Source: a virus
Length of the DNA: 44,739 nt
Virus record (IMG/VR): IMGVR_UViG_3300009085_000008
Span: 1 to 44,739 of that record
Strand: one strand, 5' to 3'
Under the pieces are notes generated by a model that saw nothing but the letters and a program-made list of their open reading frames with translations, searched no databases and was not told where the DNA came from. The translations under genes and the position numbers were made by a program. Below are positions 32,200 through 37,416 of this stretch, piece by piece (position 1 is the first letter of the stretch; every line of letters begins with the position of its first letter).

Positions 32200-32738
32200 C
32201 GCTTGCCCTCCAAGACAATTCGATAAGTCGCACCGACAATCAGTCCCCTTGAGTTGCCATATTTTCTAGCGGCTTCTTCCGATGTTTCCATTCTTGCCTT
32301 CACCTCTTCCGCTTCGAGCATCATCACGCGACCCGTGCCATTGCAACGGGGGCAGTTGTGTTCTTCTGCCATACCGCTCCCGCCACACACAGGACACTCC
32401 GTCGAGTAGCGGTTGCGGAGTGCGTCCCGTTCACGTTCTGCTTTCCCCGTTCGCAAAATCCATTCAGATGAATTCATGCCGTCTGTTGTTTTGACATTGG
32501 AGTAGTCTAAACGGTCTTGAAGAAGTCGGGCATTCTCGGCGGTGAGGCGGTCAGTCTCACACCACGGACAAAGTGAACCATAGGTGCATGGAGAAGTATG
32601 CCCCTGTCGCTCAGAGCGCCAATGTGCGTCCAATGCCTTTGTCAGTCGCTCATTCTCCTCTCGGAGTGCGGCGAGCCCGGCTTCCAGCTTCTCCACGTCT
32701 TCATCGTGACACATGAGGTATCGCTTCAACTTATCCAT
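32196..32738 (-). CDS. Zinc-binding protein with DnaJ-type cysteine motif, 180 residues
   Basis: N-terminal coiled coil (LKRYLMCHDEDVEKLEAGLA, then LREENERLTKALDA), a CPWC-like pair (YGSLCPWCETDRLTAENARL) and, near residues 128-151, CPVCGGSGMAEEHNCPRCNG with a following TGRV. The last is the paired C-x-x-C-x-G-x-G zinc motif of DnaJ-like domains. The paired cysteines suggest a structural zinc site. Function unknown, and such proteins are frequent in phage early regions. Start at 32738 (GGAAGGGGGGCACA upstream), overlapping the preceding gene by 8 bases. Confidence 0.7.
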   Translation of the reverse strand: MDKLKRYLMCHDEDVEKLEAGLAALREENERLTKALDAHWRSERQGHTSPCTYGSLCPWCETDRLTAENARLLQDRLDYSNVKTTDGMNSSEWILRTGKAERERDALRNRYSTECPVCGGSGMAEEHNCPRCNGTGRVMMLEAEEVKARMETSEEAARKYGNSRGLIVGATYRIVLEGKR

Positions 32739-33228
32739 TGTGCCCCCCTTCCTCCTTCTCGTTGAGGGTGCGGCGACGGATGTTGCAGGTTTCACATGGA
32801 CAACCTGCATTAGCATCAGCGTGAGAGTGATAGCCTTCGGCTAATCTTTGTAAGCCAGTCTTGAGCGCGGTGAGCTCGGCGGTGAGACGGGCGTTCTCGG
32901 CTTGGTCTGCGTCGTGCTGTTCGTGAGCCTGAAATGCGCCCTCCCTGAGCCCAGCGAGCTCGTTGGCCGTGTCCAGATACATCCTCCGCAAGCGGCGAAT
33001 CTCAGCCTTGTAGACAGAGTCGCTGAAGGGGCCTCCTAAGGTGCCAAAATTGCCTGTGTGGGCGACCACGGTTGAGAAGATGTCCCCGCCTGTCGTCACA
33101 ATGGGTTGAGCGAGCTCGACAATAGCGCTATCGTTGTGCCACCCAACGATTCGACCCTCATGCTCGTCATTTCCCAGAATCAACACCCTGTCGCCTAGCG
33201 AGAACCTTGGAGCCTTTTCGTTGCTCAT
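32731..33228 (-). CDS. Hypothetical protein with SH3-like start and coiled coil, 165 residues
   Basis: The N-terminus reads PRFSLGDRVLILGNDEHEGR then IVGWHNDSAIVEL, the layout of a small SH3/KOW-like beta barrel. Residues about 75-125 are a heptad-rich helix (YKAEIRRLRRMYLDTANELA), and the end carries GCPCETCNIRRR, a possible metal-binding pair. It shares the coiled-coil-plus-cysteine layout of the next gene. The ribosome site AGGAGAAGGCGC belongs to the same family of leaders as P1 and P10 genes. No function assigned. Confidence 0.65.
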   Translation of the reverse strand: MSNEKAPRFSLGDRVLILGNDEHEGRIVGWHNDSAIVELAQPIVTTGGDIFSTVVAHTGNFGTLGGPFSDSVYKAEIRRLRRMYLDTANELAGLREGAFQAHEQHDADQAENARLTAELTALKTGLQRLAEGYHSHADANAGCPCETCNIRRRTLNEKEEGGHNG

Positions 33229-33298
33229 GCGCCTTCTCCTGTTTTTGTGTGTCCTTCCTATGCGTTAAGCACCGGAAACCGGTGCCCTACGTGAATAC

Positions 33299-33670
33299 TT
33301 ACACTCCCCGGGCACCCTCGAATGCCCCCAGCGGGACAAAGAACTGGAGCTCGCTCCCCGCGAACTTGCGGACCGGGCACTTCAGGACCGCCTCCCGGGA
33401 CACCTTCAGGTCCCGCCCATCATCAGTATGGACGAAGACCGTGTCAAAATTACCGTTCTTCATGAGATGCCAGTTGAAACCGAACGAACCCTCAGCCTTG
33501 AAGGTATGAGTGTTGACCGAGCGGGCCGTGTGGAACTCGTTCCCACCAACCCTGAAGTCTAGCCACCCGATTCGACGCCGCTTCTTCTCGCCGGACAGTA
33601 TCAGAAAGACGTTGACACCATCCTGAAGCAGGGTGTTCCCATCTTTGTCAACCAGCTTGTTGCCCGTCAT
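33299..33670 (-). CDS. Hypothetical protein, 123 residues
   Basis: Beta-rich protein: MTGNKLVDKDGNTLLQDGVN, FLILSGEKKRRRIGWLDFRV, KAEGSFGFNWHLMKNGNFDT and DLKVSREAVLKCPVRKFAGS. Unrecognised. The frame extends upstream through the tRNA-like gene (giving the telltale peptide GSNPGDR), so I start it at 33670, after GGAGATGCACGAGT. It is the first protein gene after the tandem promoters P6/P7 and the tRNA-like RNA. Confidence 0.65.
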   Translation of the reverse strand: MTGNKLVDKDGNTLLQDGVNVFLILSGEKKRRRIGWLDFRVGGNEFHTARSVNTHTFKAEGSFGFNWHLMKNGNFDTVFVHTDDGRDLKVSREAVLKCPVRKFAGSELQFFVPLGAFEGARGV

Positions 33671-33693
33671 ACTCGTGCATCTCCATGTTGTTG

Positions 33694-33776
33694 TGCGGTC
33701 GCCCGGATTCGAACCGGGATTTCCGAGAGAAAATCCTCTCGGTGTGTTAGTCCCTTTCCCACTACGCCACAACCAT
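33694..33776 (-). tRNA. Aberrant tRNA-like gene, isotype not determined
   Basis: The minus strand has a perfect T arm (CCCGG-TTCGAAT-CCGGG), a 3' acceptor strand CGACCGC plus A, and a 5' strand ATGGTTG that pairs with it at six of seven positions (A1-C72 mismatch). The would-be anticodon arm is CCGAG...CTCGG with a 10-base loop AGGATTTTCT (or a 7-bp stem with 6-base loop), not the normal seven. The D region is also enlarged. No CCA is encoded. The predicted start of promoter P6 coincides with its first base. It could be a degenerate tRNA, an intron-free oddity or a tRNA mimic. Confidence 0.55.
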
Positions 33777-33781
33777 GACAC

Positions 33782-33810
33782 AATATACGAAAGATTCTCC
33801 CGAAAGTCAA
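33782..33810 (-). promoter_or_regulatory. Promoter P6, immediately upstream of the tRNA-like gene
   Basis: Minus strand TTGACT (33805-33810), 17-bp spacer, TATATT (33782-33787). The predicted start at 33775-33776 equals the 5' end of the tRNA-like RNA. It is the inner member of a tandem pair with P7, offset by 34 bases. Confidence 0.85.
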
Positions 33811-33815
33811 GAGCT

Positions 33816-33844
33816 AATATAGCCAAGCGGGCGTGATAAATCAA
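33816..33844 (-). promoter_or_regulatory. Promoter P7, tandem with P6
   Basis: Minus strand TTGATT (33839-33844), 17-bp spacer, TATATT (33816-33821), directly after the stop of the 154-residue membrane protein gene. This is the only tandem pair in the genome and probably drives the terminase/portal unit strongly. Confidence 0.75.
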
Positions 33845-33850
33845 GCCGAT

Positions 33851-34315
33851 TCAGCCGGGCCGAGAGGATGAGAACTGGGAGACATCTAGTCGAATCATCA
33901 CTCTGGACACATTCCCGTAGTCCCCTGTTTCGACCATGACCTCGGCCTTCTCAGCTATGGCCTTGTAGAAGTCCGCCCACGTCTGGAGCATTGCCGCATG
34001 GTGAGACTTCGGATTCTGAATTCGGGCGTTGCGGAACTCCCTCATAAAGCGAATAGGGAAGCCGCCTTCCACCGTCTCCTTCATGTCGTTCACGCTCTCT
34101 GTCAGCTGGCGGTTCTGAGCTAGGAGCGCCTCGTAGTGCCGCTCCCGCGTTCTGATTCCAGCCTGTAGCTCGAGTATCGTGAGGTCTCGACGAGACGTTT
34201 CACTCTTCGCCTCGCGGAGAGTCTTGGCGTCTTCCTTCTCTTGGAGGTAGGAGCCGAGAACCATTGCGCCGGTGAACAACGCCAGCGCCGCTAGAACCCA
34301 CATTGCTATCATCAT
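33851..34315 (-). CDS. Membrane-anchored coiled-coil protein, 154 residues
   Basis: N-terminal transmembrane helix (MMIAMWVLAALALFTGAMVL) followed by a long charged coiled coil (YLQEKEDAKTLREAKSETSR; RERHYEALLAQNRQLTESVN) and a mixed C-terminus. It resembles an inner-membrane tethered protein, and the topology is Rz-like although it is far from the lysis genes. Start at 34315, overlapping the TGA of the preceding gene (ATGATGA). The frame upstream of it is the antisense-like shadow of that gene. Function unknown. Confidence 0.65.
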   Translation of the reverse strand: MMIAMWVLAALALFTGAMVLGSYLQEKEDAKTLREAKSETSRRDLTILELQAGIRTRERHYEALLAQNRQLTESVNDMKETVEGGFPIRFMREFRNARIQNPKSHHAAMLQTWADFYKAIAEKAEVMVETGDYGNVSRVMIRLDVSQFSSSRPG

Positions 34316-34812
34316 CCCTGCCCTCCCATCTCGAAGAGCGGCCCGTTGGTGGTGAGGACCTTCTTCACGAGGATAGCCCGCTGAAGCCCAAAGGTGTTGT
34401 TGAAGTGCGGGTGGAGCTCGGGCAACATATCGAAGCGCTCGTTGAGCCGAACAATCAGCCCGTGGAGCTCCATTGTAGATTCGACCTTGAACACCGGGAT
34501 TCCAAGGTGCTCCGCTCGAGCAATCTCCTCCCGGGTCCCAGAACTCTCCTGCCAGCCCGGTATGGCGACCATAATGTCGGAGACCTCTAGCCACGCCATC
34601 GAGTGAGCCTTGATGTCGGAGACTGAGACGCCGTGGGCCTGCCCGGAGGTGAAGAACTGGCTATCGACCCACGGAGAGAAGACGGCAAAGCCAGCGCGAA
34701 GGAAAGCACCGGAGGCCGCGAGCCCCCTTTCGATGTTGGTGAAAACACCAAGAACGCTGGCGGCGCTATAGGGGCCAGCGACATATACGCGAATTACCGC
34801 CTTTTTCAACAT
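34312..34812 (-). CDS. DUF4406 / nucleoside deoxyribosyltransferase-like protein, 166 residues
   Basis: Opens with IRVYVAGPYSAASVLGVFTN (8-27), has VFSPWVDSQF, then LEVSDIMVAIPGWQESSGTR and EEIARAEHLGIPVFKV (about 75-109). The order V-x-G-P-Y, a D-x-M-V...P-G-W-x-x-S-x-G-x-x-x-E signature and a following helix matches DUF4406/DUF1937 and the nucleoside 2-deoxyribosyltransferase fold. That fold moves or cleaves bases on deoxynucleosides. The catalytic Glu (EE in TREE) is present. It may act in nucleotide salvage. The ribosome site is AAAGGGATGAT. Confidence 0.75.
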   Translation of the reverse strand: MLKKAVIRVYVAGPYSAASVLGVFTNIERGLAASGAFLRAGFAVFSPWVDSQFFTSGQAHGVSVSDIKAHSMAWLEVSDIMVAIPGWQESSGTREEIARAEHLGIPVFKVESTMELHGLIVRLNERFDMLPELHPHFNNTFGLQRAILVKKVLTTNGPLFEMGGQG

Positions 34813-34866
34813 ATCATCCCTTTCAATGAATTGTGAAACAGTGGATTAGGTGAAGATGTTCATTTT

Positions 34867-34904
34867 CCCGCCGCGTTCATTAACATTGAACAGCGGGCTT
34901 TTTT
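34867..34904 (+). terminator. Plus-strand terminator-like hairpin
   Basis: Plus strand CCCGC (34867-34871) and GTTCA (34875-34879) pair with TGAAC (34887-34891) and GCGGG (34893-34897), followed by CTTTTTTG. The T-run is on the plus strand, opposite to every gene. On the minus strand the stem is followed by AAAA, not T. Confidence 0.55.
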
Positions 34905-35007
34905 GAACAAGGGTGCCGGCGCACAGACGTTGCTACCCTCGAAGGACTACTCGCGGCGAAGCCGGGACCTTCTACAGGATTTACGACAACCGGCATTCCG
35001 GCATTTG
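34905..35007. other. Noncoding gap between tRNA(CAU) and the hairpin
   Basis: No open frame with a ribosome site is visible. On the minus strand it can form GCCGG repeats and a GAAGG...CCTTC stem, but nothing I can name. Together with 34813-34866 it is the longest stretch with no protein gene apart from 5385-5662. Confidence 0.5.
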
Positions 35008-35080
35008 TAGCGGGGCTGGGATTCGAACCCAGAGTCGCGCTGATAATGAGTCAGGCATGTTACCGTTACACTACCCCGCA
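35008..35080 (-). tRNA. tRNA with anticodon CAU (Met or lysidine-type Ile)
   Basis: 73 bases on the minus strand: 5' TGCGGGG pairs with 3' CCCCGCT except for a T1-T72 mismatch, then TA, D arm GTGT-AACGGTA-ACAT, anticodon arm CCTGA-CTCATTA-TCAGC (anticodon CAT after T33), and T arm CTGGG-TTCGAAT-CCCAG. The discriminator base is A and no CCA is encoded. The mismatched first pair recalls initiator tRNAs, but the G-C triplet of initiators in the anticodon stem is absent. It is co-directional with, and nine bases after, the 172-residue membrane gene. Confidence 0.88.
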
Positions 35081-35088
35081 ATGAATCT

Positions 35089-35607
35089 CTACACCACCGG
35101 GTCCTTCGGCTCCTTTTCTGGTGGATACACCTTATGGCCGATACCATCTTCAGGAGGCTCATCCGCCATCTCTATCCACTTCCTCTCGAGCCAGCCGTTG
35201 TAGGTTGGAACGAAGGCGAGAGCGCCCTCCACGAACATGAGGGTCGGAAGCGAGAGCCATCCCCAAGGGCCAACAACCATGACGATTAAGCGGGCGATTA
35301 GAATGAACAGGTTCAGGAGATACAGGTTTTTGAGCCCATGCCAGTAGTCGCTACACCAGAGCCAACGTATGAAACCTCCCGGCTTATAGGTGAGCCACTT
35401 TGGGACGTCACGAAGGCGCTCTCCCTTGAAGTCCGCGTAAGATTCCCAGATGGAAAACCCACCCGCGAACCAAAGCGCGGCCCACTCTGGAATGCGGGTC
35501 GCGACCCAAGAGTCTGTGTGATGGTCGCGCCAGTCGTCCATAAAGCCCCAGATGAAGCCGCCGAACCACACTTGAGCCACAATCAGGATAATGTCTGGGA
35601 TGCTCAT
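35089..35607 (-). CDS. Membrane protein, 172 residues
   Basis: Trp-rich protein with hydrophobic segments near the start (IPDIILIVAQVWFGGFIWGF, 3-22), at about 36-55 and at about 98-135 (YLLNLFILIARLIVMVVGPW; GWLSLPTLMFVEGALAFV), ending in an acidic soluble tail (DEPPEDGIGHKVYPPEKEPK). Likely an inner-membrane protein with three or four helices. The family is unknown. It is the last of four small genes (35089-36527), three of them membrane-anchored, that overlap or nearly abut, and it is followed by the tRNA gene. Possible roles such as exclusion or host takeover are only guesses. Confidence 0.7.
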   Translation of the reverse strand: MSIPDIILIVAQVWFGGFIWGFMDDWRDHHTDSWVATRIPEWAALWFAGGFSIWESYADFKGERLRDVPKWLTYKPGGFIRWLWCSDYWHGLKNLYLLNLFILIARLIVMVVGPWGWLSLPTLMFVEGALAFVPTYNGWLERKWIEMADEPPEDGIGHKVYPPEKEPKDPVV

Positions 35608-35870
35608 TTCTTCTCCTTCTTCGGACCGTCGATGGAAACGAGCTCGATAGAGCCCGCCGGAACCATGAATGCAACAGGCTTCTGGGCGTTCCGCTTCGGC
35701 GGTTCATCGCTCCAGAGCACAGCGAGGTGATACCGCGTCTCCTTCGTTACACCCTTCTCTCGAGTGAAGAACGTGTTGCCCTCGAGAAGGCGAACGAGGG
35801 TCCGGCCATTGACGACCTTGGCGCCGGGCTGGTGGATGATGGATGAGATACTTGCAACGACAATCGCCAT
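35604..35870 (-). CDS. Hypothetical protein, 88 residues
   Basis: Beta-rich protein: MAIVVASISSIIHQPGAKVV, RTLVRLLEGNTFFTREKGVT and PVAFMVPAGSIELVSIDGPK with a basic end (KKEKK). There is no transmembrane segment. It overlaps the next gene's start by four bases (ATGA-type), so it is translationally coupled with the 172-residue membrane protein. Ribosome site AAAGGAGCCATC. No family or function recognised. Confidence 0.65.
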   Translation of the reverse strand: MAIVVASISSIIHQPGAKVVNGRTLVRLLEGNTFFTREKGVTKETRYHLAVLWSDEPPKRNAQKPVAFMVPAGSIELVSIDGPKKEKK

Positions 35871-35886
35871 GATGGCTCCTTTGTGG

Positions 35887-36201
35887 TTAGTGGAACTCTC
35901 CGTTATTGGCCCGGGAGAGAAGTCGGGCTATAGCAATCGCCATCCCTATCTCACAGATGATGACGACAAAGACGGCCTCGCAGGGTTCAGCAATCAGAAC
36001 ATACACCATGAGGGTCGCGGTCCACAGGAGGACGACAATCTCGGGGATAATCTTCCCCCAAGGGGCCGCCTTCATCACTATGACGACCGCCCGCAGGAAC
36101 GCGAAGACGTATGCGAAGAACTGGTAGACCCTTATCCCCGCCGCGACCACCGGGACAACAAAGCGGTCGAACGTCTTGTAGTAGAAAGACTTGAGGCTCA
36201 T
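35887..36201 (-). CDS. Membrane protein, 104 residues
   Basis: Two to three hydrophobic segments: about 12-42 (FVVPVVAAGIRVYQFFAYVF; AFLRAVVIV) and 52-90 (PEIVVLLWTATLMVYVLIAE; VFVVIICEIGMAIAIARLLS), with a basic N-terminus. Small integral membrane protein of unknown family. Its start overlaps the stop of the 108-residue gene (one-base overlap), continuing the compact membrane protein cluster. Confidence 0.7.
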   Translation of the reverse strand: MSLKSFYYKTFDRFVVPVVAAGIRVYQFFAYVFAFLRAVVIVMKAAPWGKIIPEIVVLLWTATLMVYVLIAEPCEAVFVVIICEIGMAIAIARLLSRANNGEFH

Positions 36202-36527
36202 TACGCGCCGTCCTTTCTCTTCATCTTCACCAGCTCTCGCTGTTGCTTCTGCGCCTCGTTCAGCGGGAACCGGACAATCAGATTCGCGTTGAAGAGGTAG
36301 TTTCCGTTCTTCATTTCGATGAGGTAGAGCTTCAGCGGCTCAATCCCTTGGTCCGCCGTGAGCTTCAAGAGCCGGTGTAGCTCGTGAGGCTTCACGTGCA
36401 TCTCCCGGATATTCGAGAGCTTGCCGTCGATGACCTCGTAGCTTTGGACCTGTCTGATTGTCCGAAACGTGAAGAACACCCACAGCAGAATCGAATAGAC
36501 CCCGAGCACAATAGCATACTCCATCAT
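36201..36527 (-). CDS. Single-pass membrane protein, 108 residues
   Basis: One N-terminal transmembrane helix (MMEYAIVLGVYSILLWVFFT) and a charged cytoplasmic-type domain (VKPHELHRLLKLTADQGIEP; LYLIEMKNGNYLFNANLIVR) ending in a basic stretch. No family recognised. Two adjacent ATGs are possible, and the first overlaps the stop of the 58-residue gene (AAATGATGG). It is part of the membrane cluster transcribed from promoter P8. Confidence 0.7.
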   Translation of the reverse strand: MMEYAIVLGVYSILLWVFFTFRTIRQVQSYEVIDGKLSNIREMHVKPHELHRLLKLTADQGIEPLKLYLIEMKNGNYLFNANLIVRFPLNEAQKQQRELVKMKRKDGA

Positions 36528-36700
36528 TTCTTTTCCCTTCTGCCGGCATTGCGGCGCTTGACTAGCTCGGAGGAGATTAGGCTGATTGCCTCTTTGTCAA
36601 ACTTCTCGTCCGGGTCCAAGGCCTTCCGCAGTGCCTTGAGCCCCTCGGACGACATCGCCCTGAGCTGTAGAATCAATTTCTCTTTGTCGCTTGCTTCCAT
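36524..36700 (-). CDS. Small helical protein, 58 residues, possibly from a leaderless mRNA
   Basis: MEASDKEKLILQLRAMSSEG, then LKALRKALDPDEKFDKEAIS and a basic end (KRRNAGRREKK). The protein is helical and basic, with no family recognised. The promoter P8 -10 box ends six bases before the ATG, so the predicted transcription start falls on or next to the A of the ATG and no ribosome site is possible, as in lambda cI. A later ATG (codon 16) would have a short leader. The stop overlaps the next gene. Its size kept it below a 60-codon search limit. Confidence 0.6.
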   Translation of the reverse strand: MEASDKEKLILQLRAMSSEGLKALRKALDPDEKFDKEAISLISSELVKRRNAGRREKK

Positions 36701-36706
36701 TGCCCC

Positions 36707-36735
36707 AATATAGCACTCTCAGCGTGAGTTGTCAA
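36707..36735 (-). promoter_or_regulatory. Promoter P8, perfect -35 consensus
   Basis: Minus strand TTGACA (36730-36735), 17-bp spacer, TATATT (36707-36712), the closest match to sigma-70 consensus in the genome. It lies over the stop of the winged-helix gene and six bases before the ATG of the 58-residue gene. Confidence 0.88.
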
Positions 36736-37036
36736 GTGAATTCTCGCGCATGTAGCGCATTCCCTCGTTCGTGACCCTATAGAGGTTGAGCTTGACCGAG
36801 CCCTTTGGGCGAACCCTCTTGATAAGGCCCTCGCGGTGGAGTCGATGAAAGGTCCGCTCCTCCCCCGGGGAGTGCGACAGCATAACCATCTCGCGGGTTG
36901 CCGCTCCCCATCCCCGGTTCTCAGCCTCAATGATTCGCCTAAGCATGTCAACCCGACGCTTGACCAGCTCGTTCTGCTTCCATGTTCTCAGGGGCGCTAC
37001 CACCCCGGCACTCCTCAGGCGCTTCATCACACTCAA
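36719..37036 (-). CDS. Winged-helix DNA-binding protein, 105 residues
   Basis: Helix-turn-helix region ENRGWGAATREMVMLSHSPG, then ERTFHRLHREGLIKRVRPKG and VKLNLYRVTNEGMRY: three helices and a beta wing typical of MarR/ArsR-like or replication-related winged helices. Basic and small, so probably a transcriptional regulator. The start is a TTG at 37036 with AAGGAGAAGCCTC upstream, overlapping the TGA of the preceding gene (TTGA). ATG at 37027 is an alternative. Promoter P8 overlaps its 3' end, and the overlapping zinc-type frame overlaps its N-terminal codons. Confidence 0.7.
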   Translation of the reverse strand: MSVMKRLRSAGVVAPLRTWKQNELVKRRVDMLRRIIEAENRGWGAATREMVMLSHSPGEERTFHRLHREGLIKRVRPKGSVKLNLYRVTNEGMRYMRENSLDNSR

Positions 37037-37256
37037 GAGGCTTCTCCTTTTCTGGATATGGAATTACTCCCAGCTTCCCGCATGTCGGACAGAATACGAT
37101 TGACAATGTCCTCAGCGCGTTCAAACCCAAGCTCTTGAAAGTCGAACGGTCGTGGCCGCACTCGGGCGGATAGCTGGGCTTCTGTTGCTCTGATTCCCTT
37201 TGCTTCTGCGTGTTCTTTCCGCGCCCGGTAGAGTATCTTCCTGTAGACTTCCGCAT
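36948..37256 (-). CDS. Overlapping zinc-ribbon-like frame, 102 residues
   Basis: A frame inside the 127-residue gene and the start of the winged-helix gene, beginning MRKSTGRYSTGRGKNTQKQR and containing PPECGHDRSTFKSLGLNALR and FCPTCGKLGVIPY, a C-x-H...C-x-x-C zinc pattern. Its ATG has AGGAGGG nine bases upstream, a better site than most. Over 37081-37200 I count 27 of 39 codons ending in G or C in this frame, against 19 of 39 in the 127-residue frame. This supports real coding, but an indel joining the two frames is also possible. Confidence 0.5.
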   Translation of the reverse strand: MRKSTGRYSTGRGKNTQKQRESEQQKPSYPPECGHDRSTFKSLGLNALRTLSIVFCPTCGKLGVIPYPEKEKPLECDEAPEECRGGSAPENMEAERAGQASG

Positions 37257-37416
37257 AGTGCCAACCCTCCTCCCTTATGGTTTTGGCCCCGATTGCGTCT
37301 ACGACCCAGAGGGTCCTAGGGCCTGCTTCCCAGACGTTCTGGACGAAGACGACGTAGCCGGCCTTCGACAGCCTATCCTGAATCTCAACGACCTCGGCAA
37401 CCTCCTCGGGCATCAT
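37033..37416 (-). CDS. Hypothetical protein, 127 residues
   Basis: Begins MMPEEVAEVVEIQDRLSKAG and continues YVVFVQNVWEAGPRTLWVVD, a compact beta-alpha pattern, then a helical region (HYAEVYRKILYRARKEHAEA). The first two thirds have strong coding character. The last third (below about 37200) overlaps the zinc-type frame and has weaker third-position G/C, so the true end is uncertain. Its start overlaps the helicase stop (ATGA). It could be a helicase-associated protein by position only. Confidence 0.65.
   Translation of the reverse strand: MMPEEVAEVVEIQDRLSKAGYVVFVQNVWEAGPRTLWVVDAIGAKTIREEGWHYAEVYRKILYRARKEHAEAKGIRATEAQLSARVRPRPFDFQELGFERAEDIVNRILSDMREAGSNSISRKGEAS

Noticed and set aside
34947-35162. 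71-codon minus-strand frame over tRNA(CAU)
   Set aside because: It reads through the tRNA (peptide DSGFESQPR is a typical translated T arm) and overlaps the membrane protein gene.
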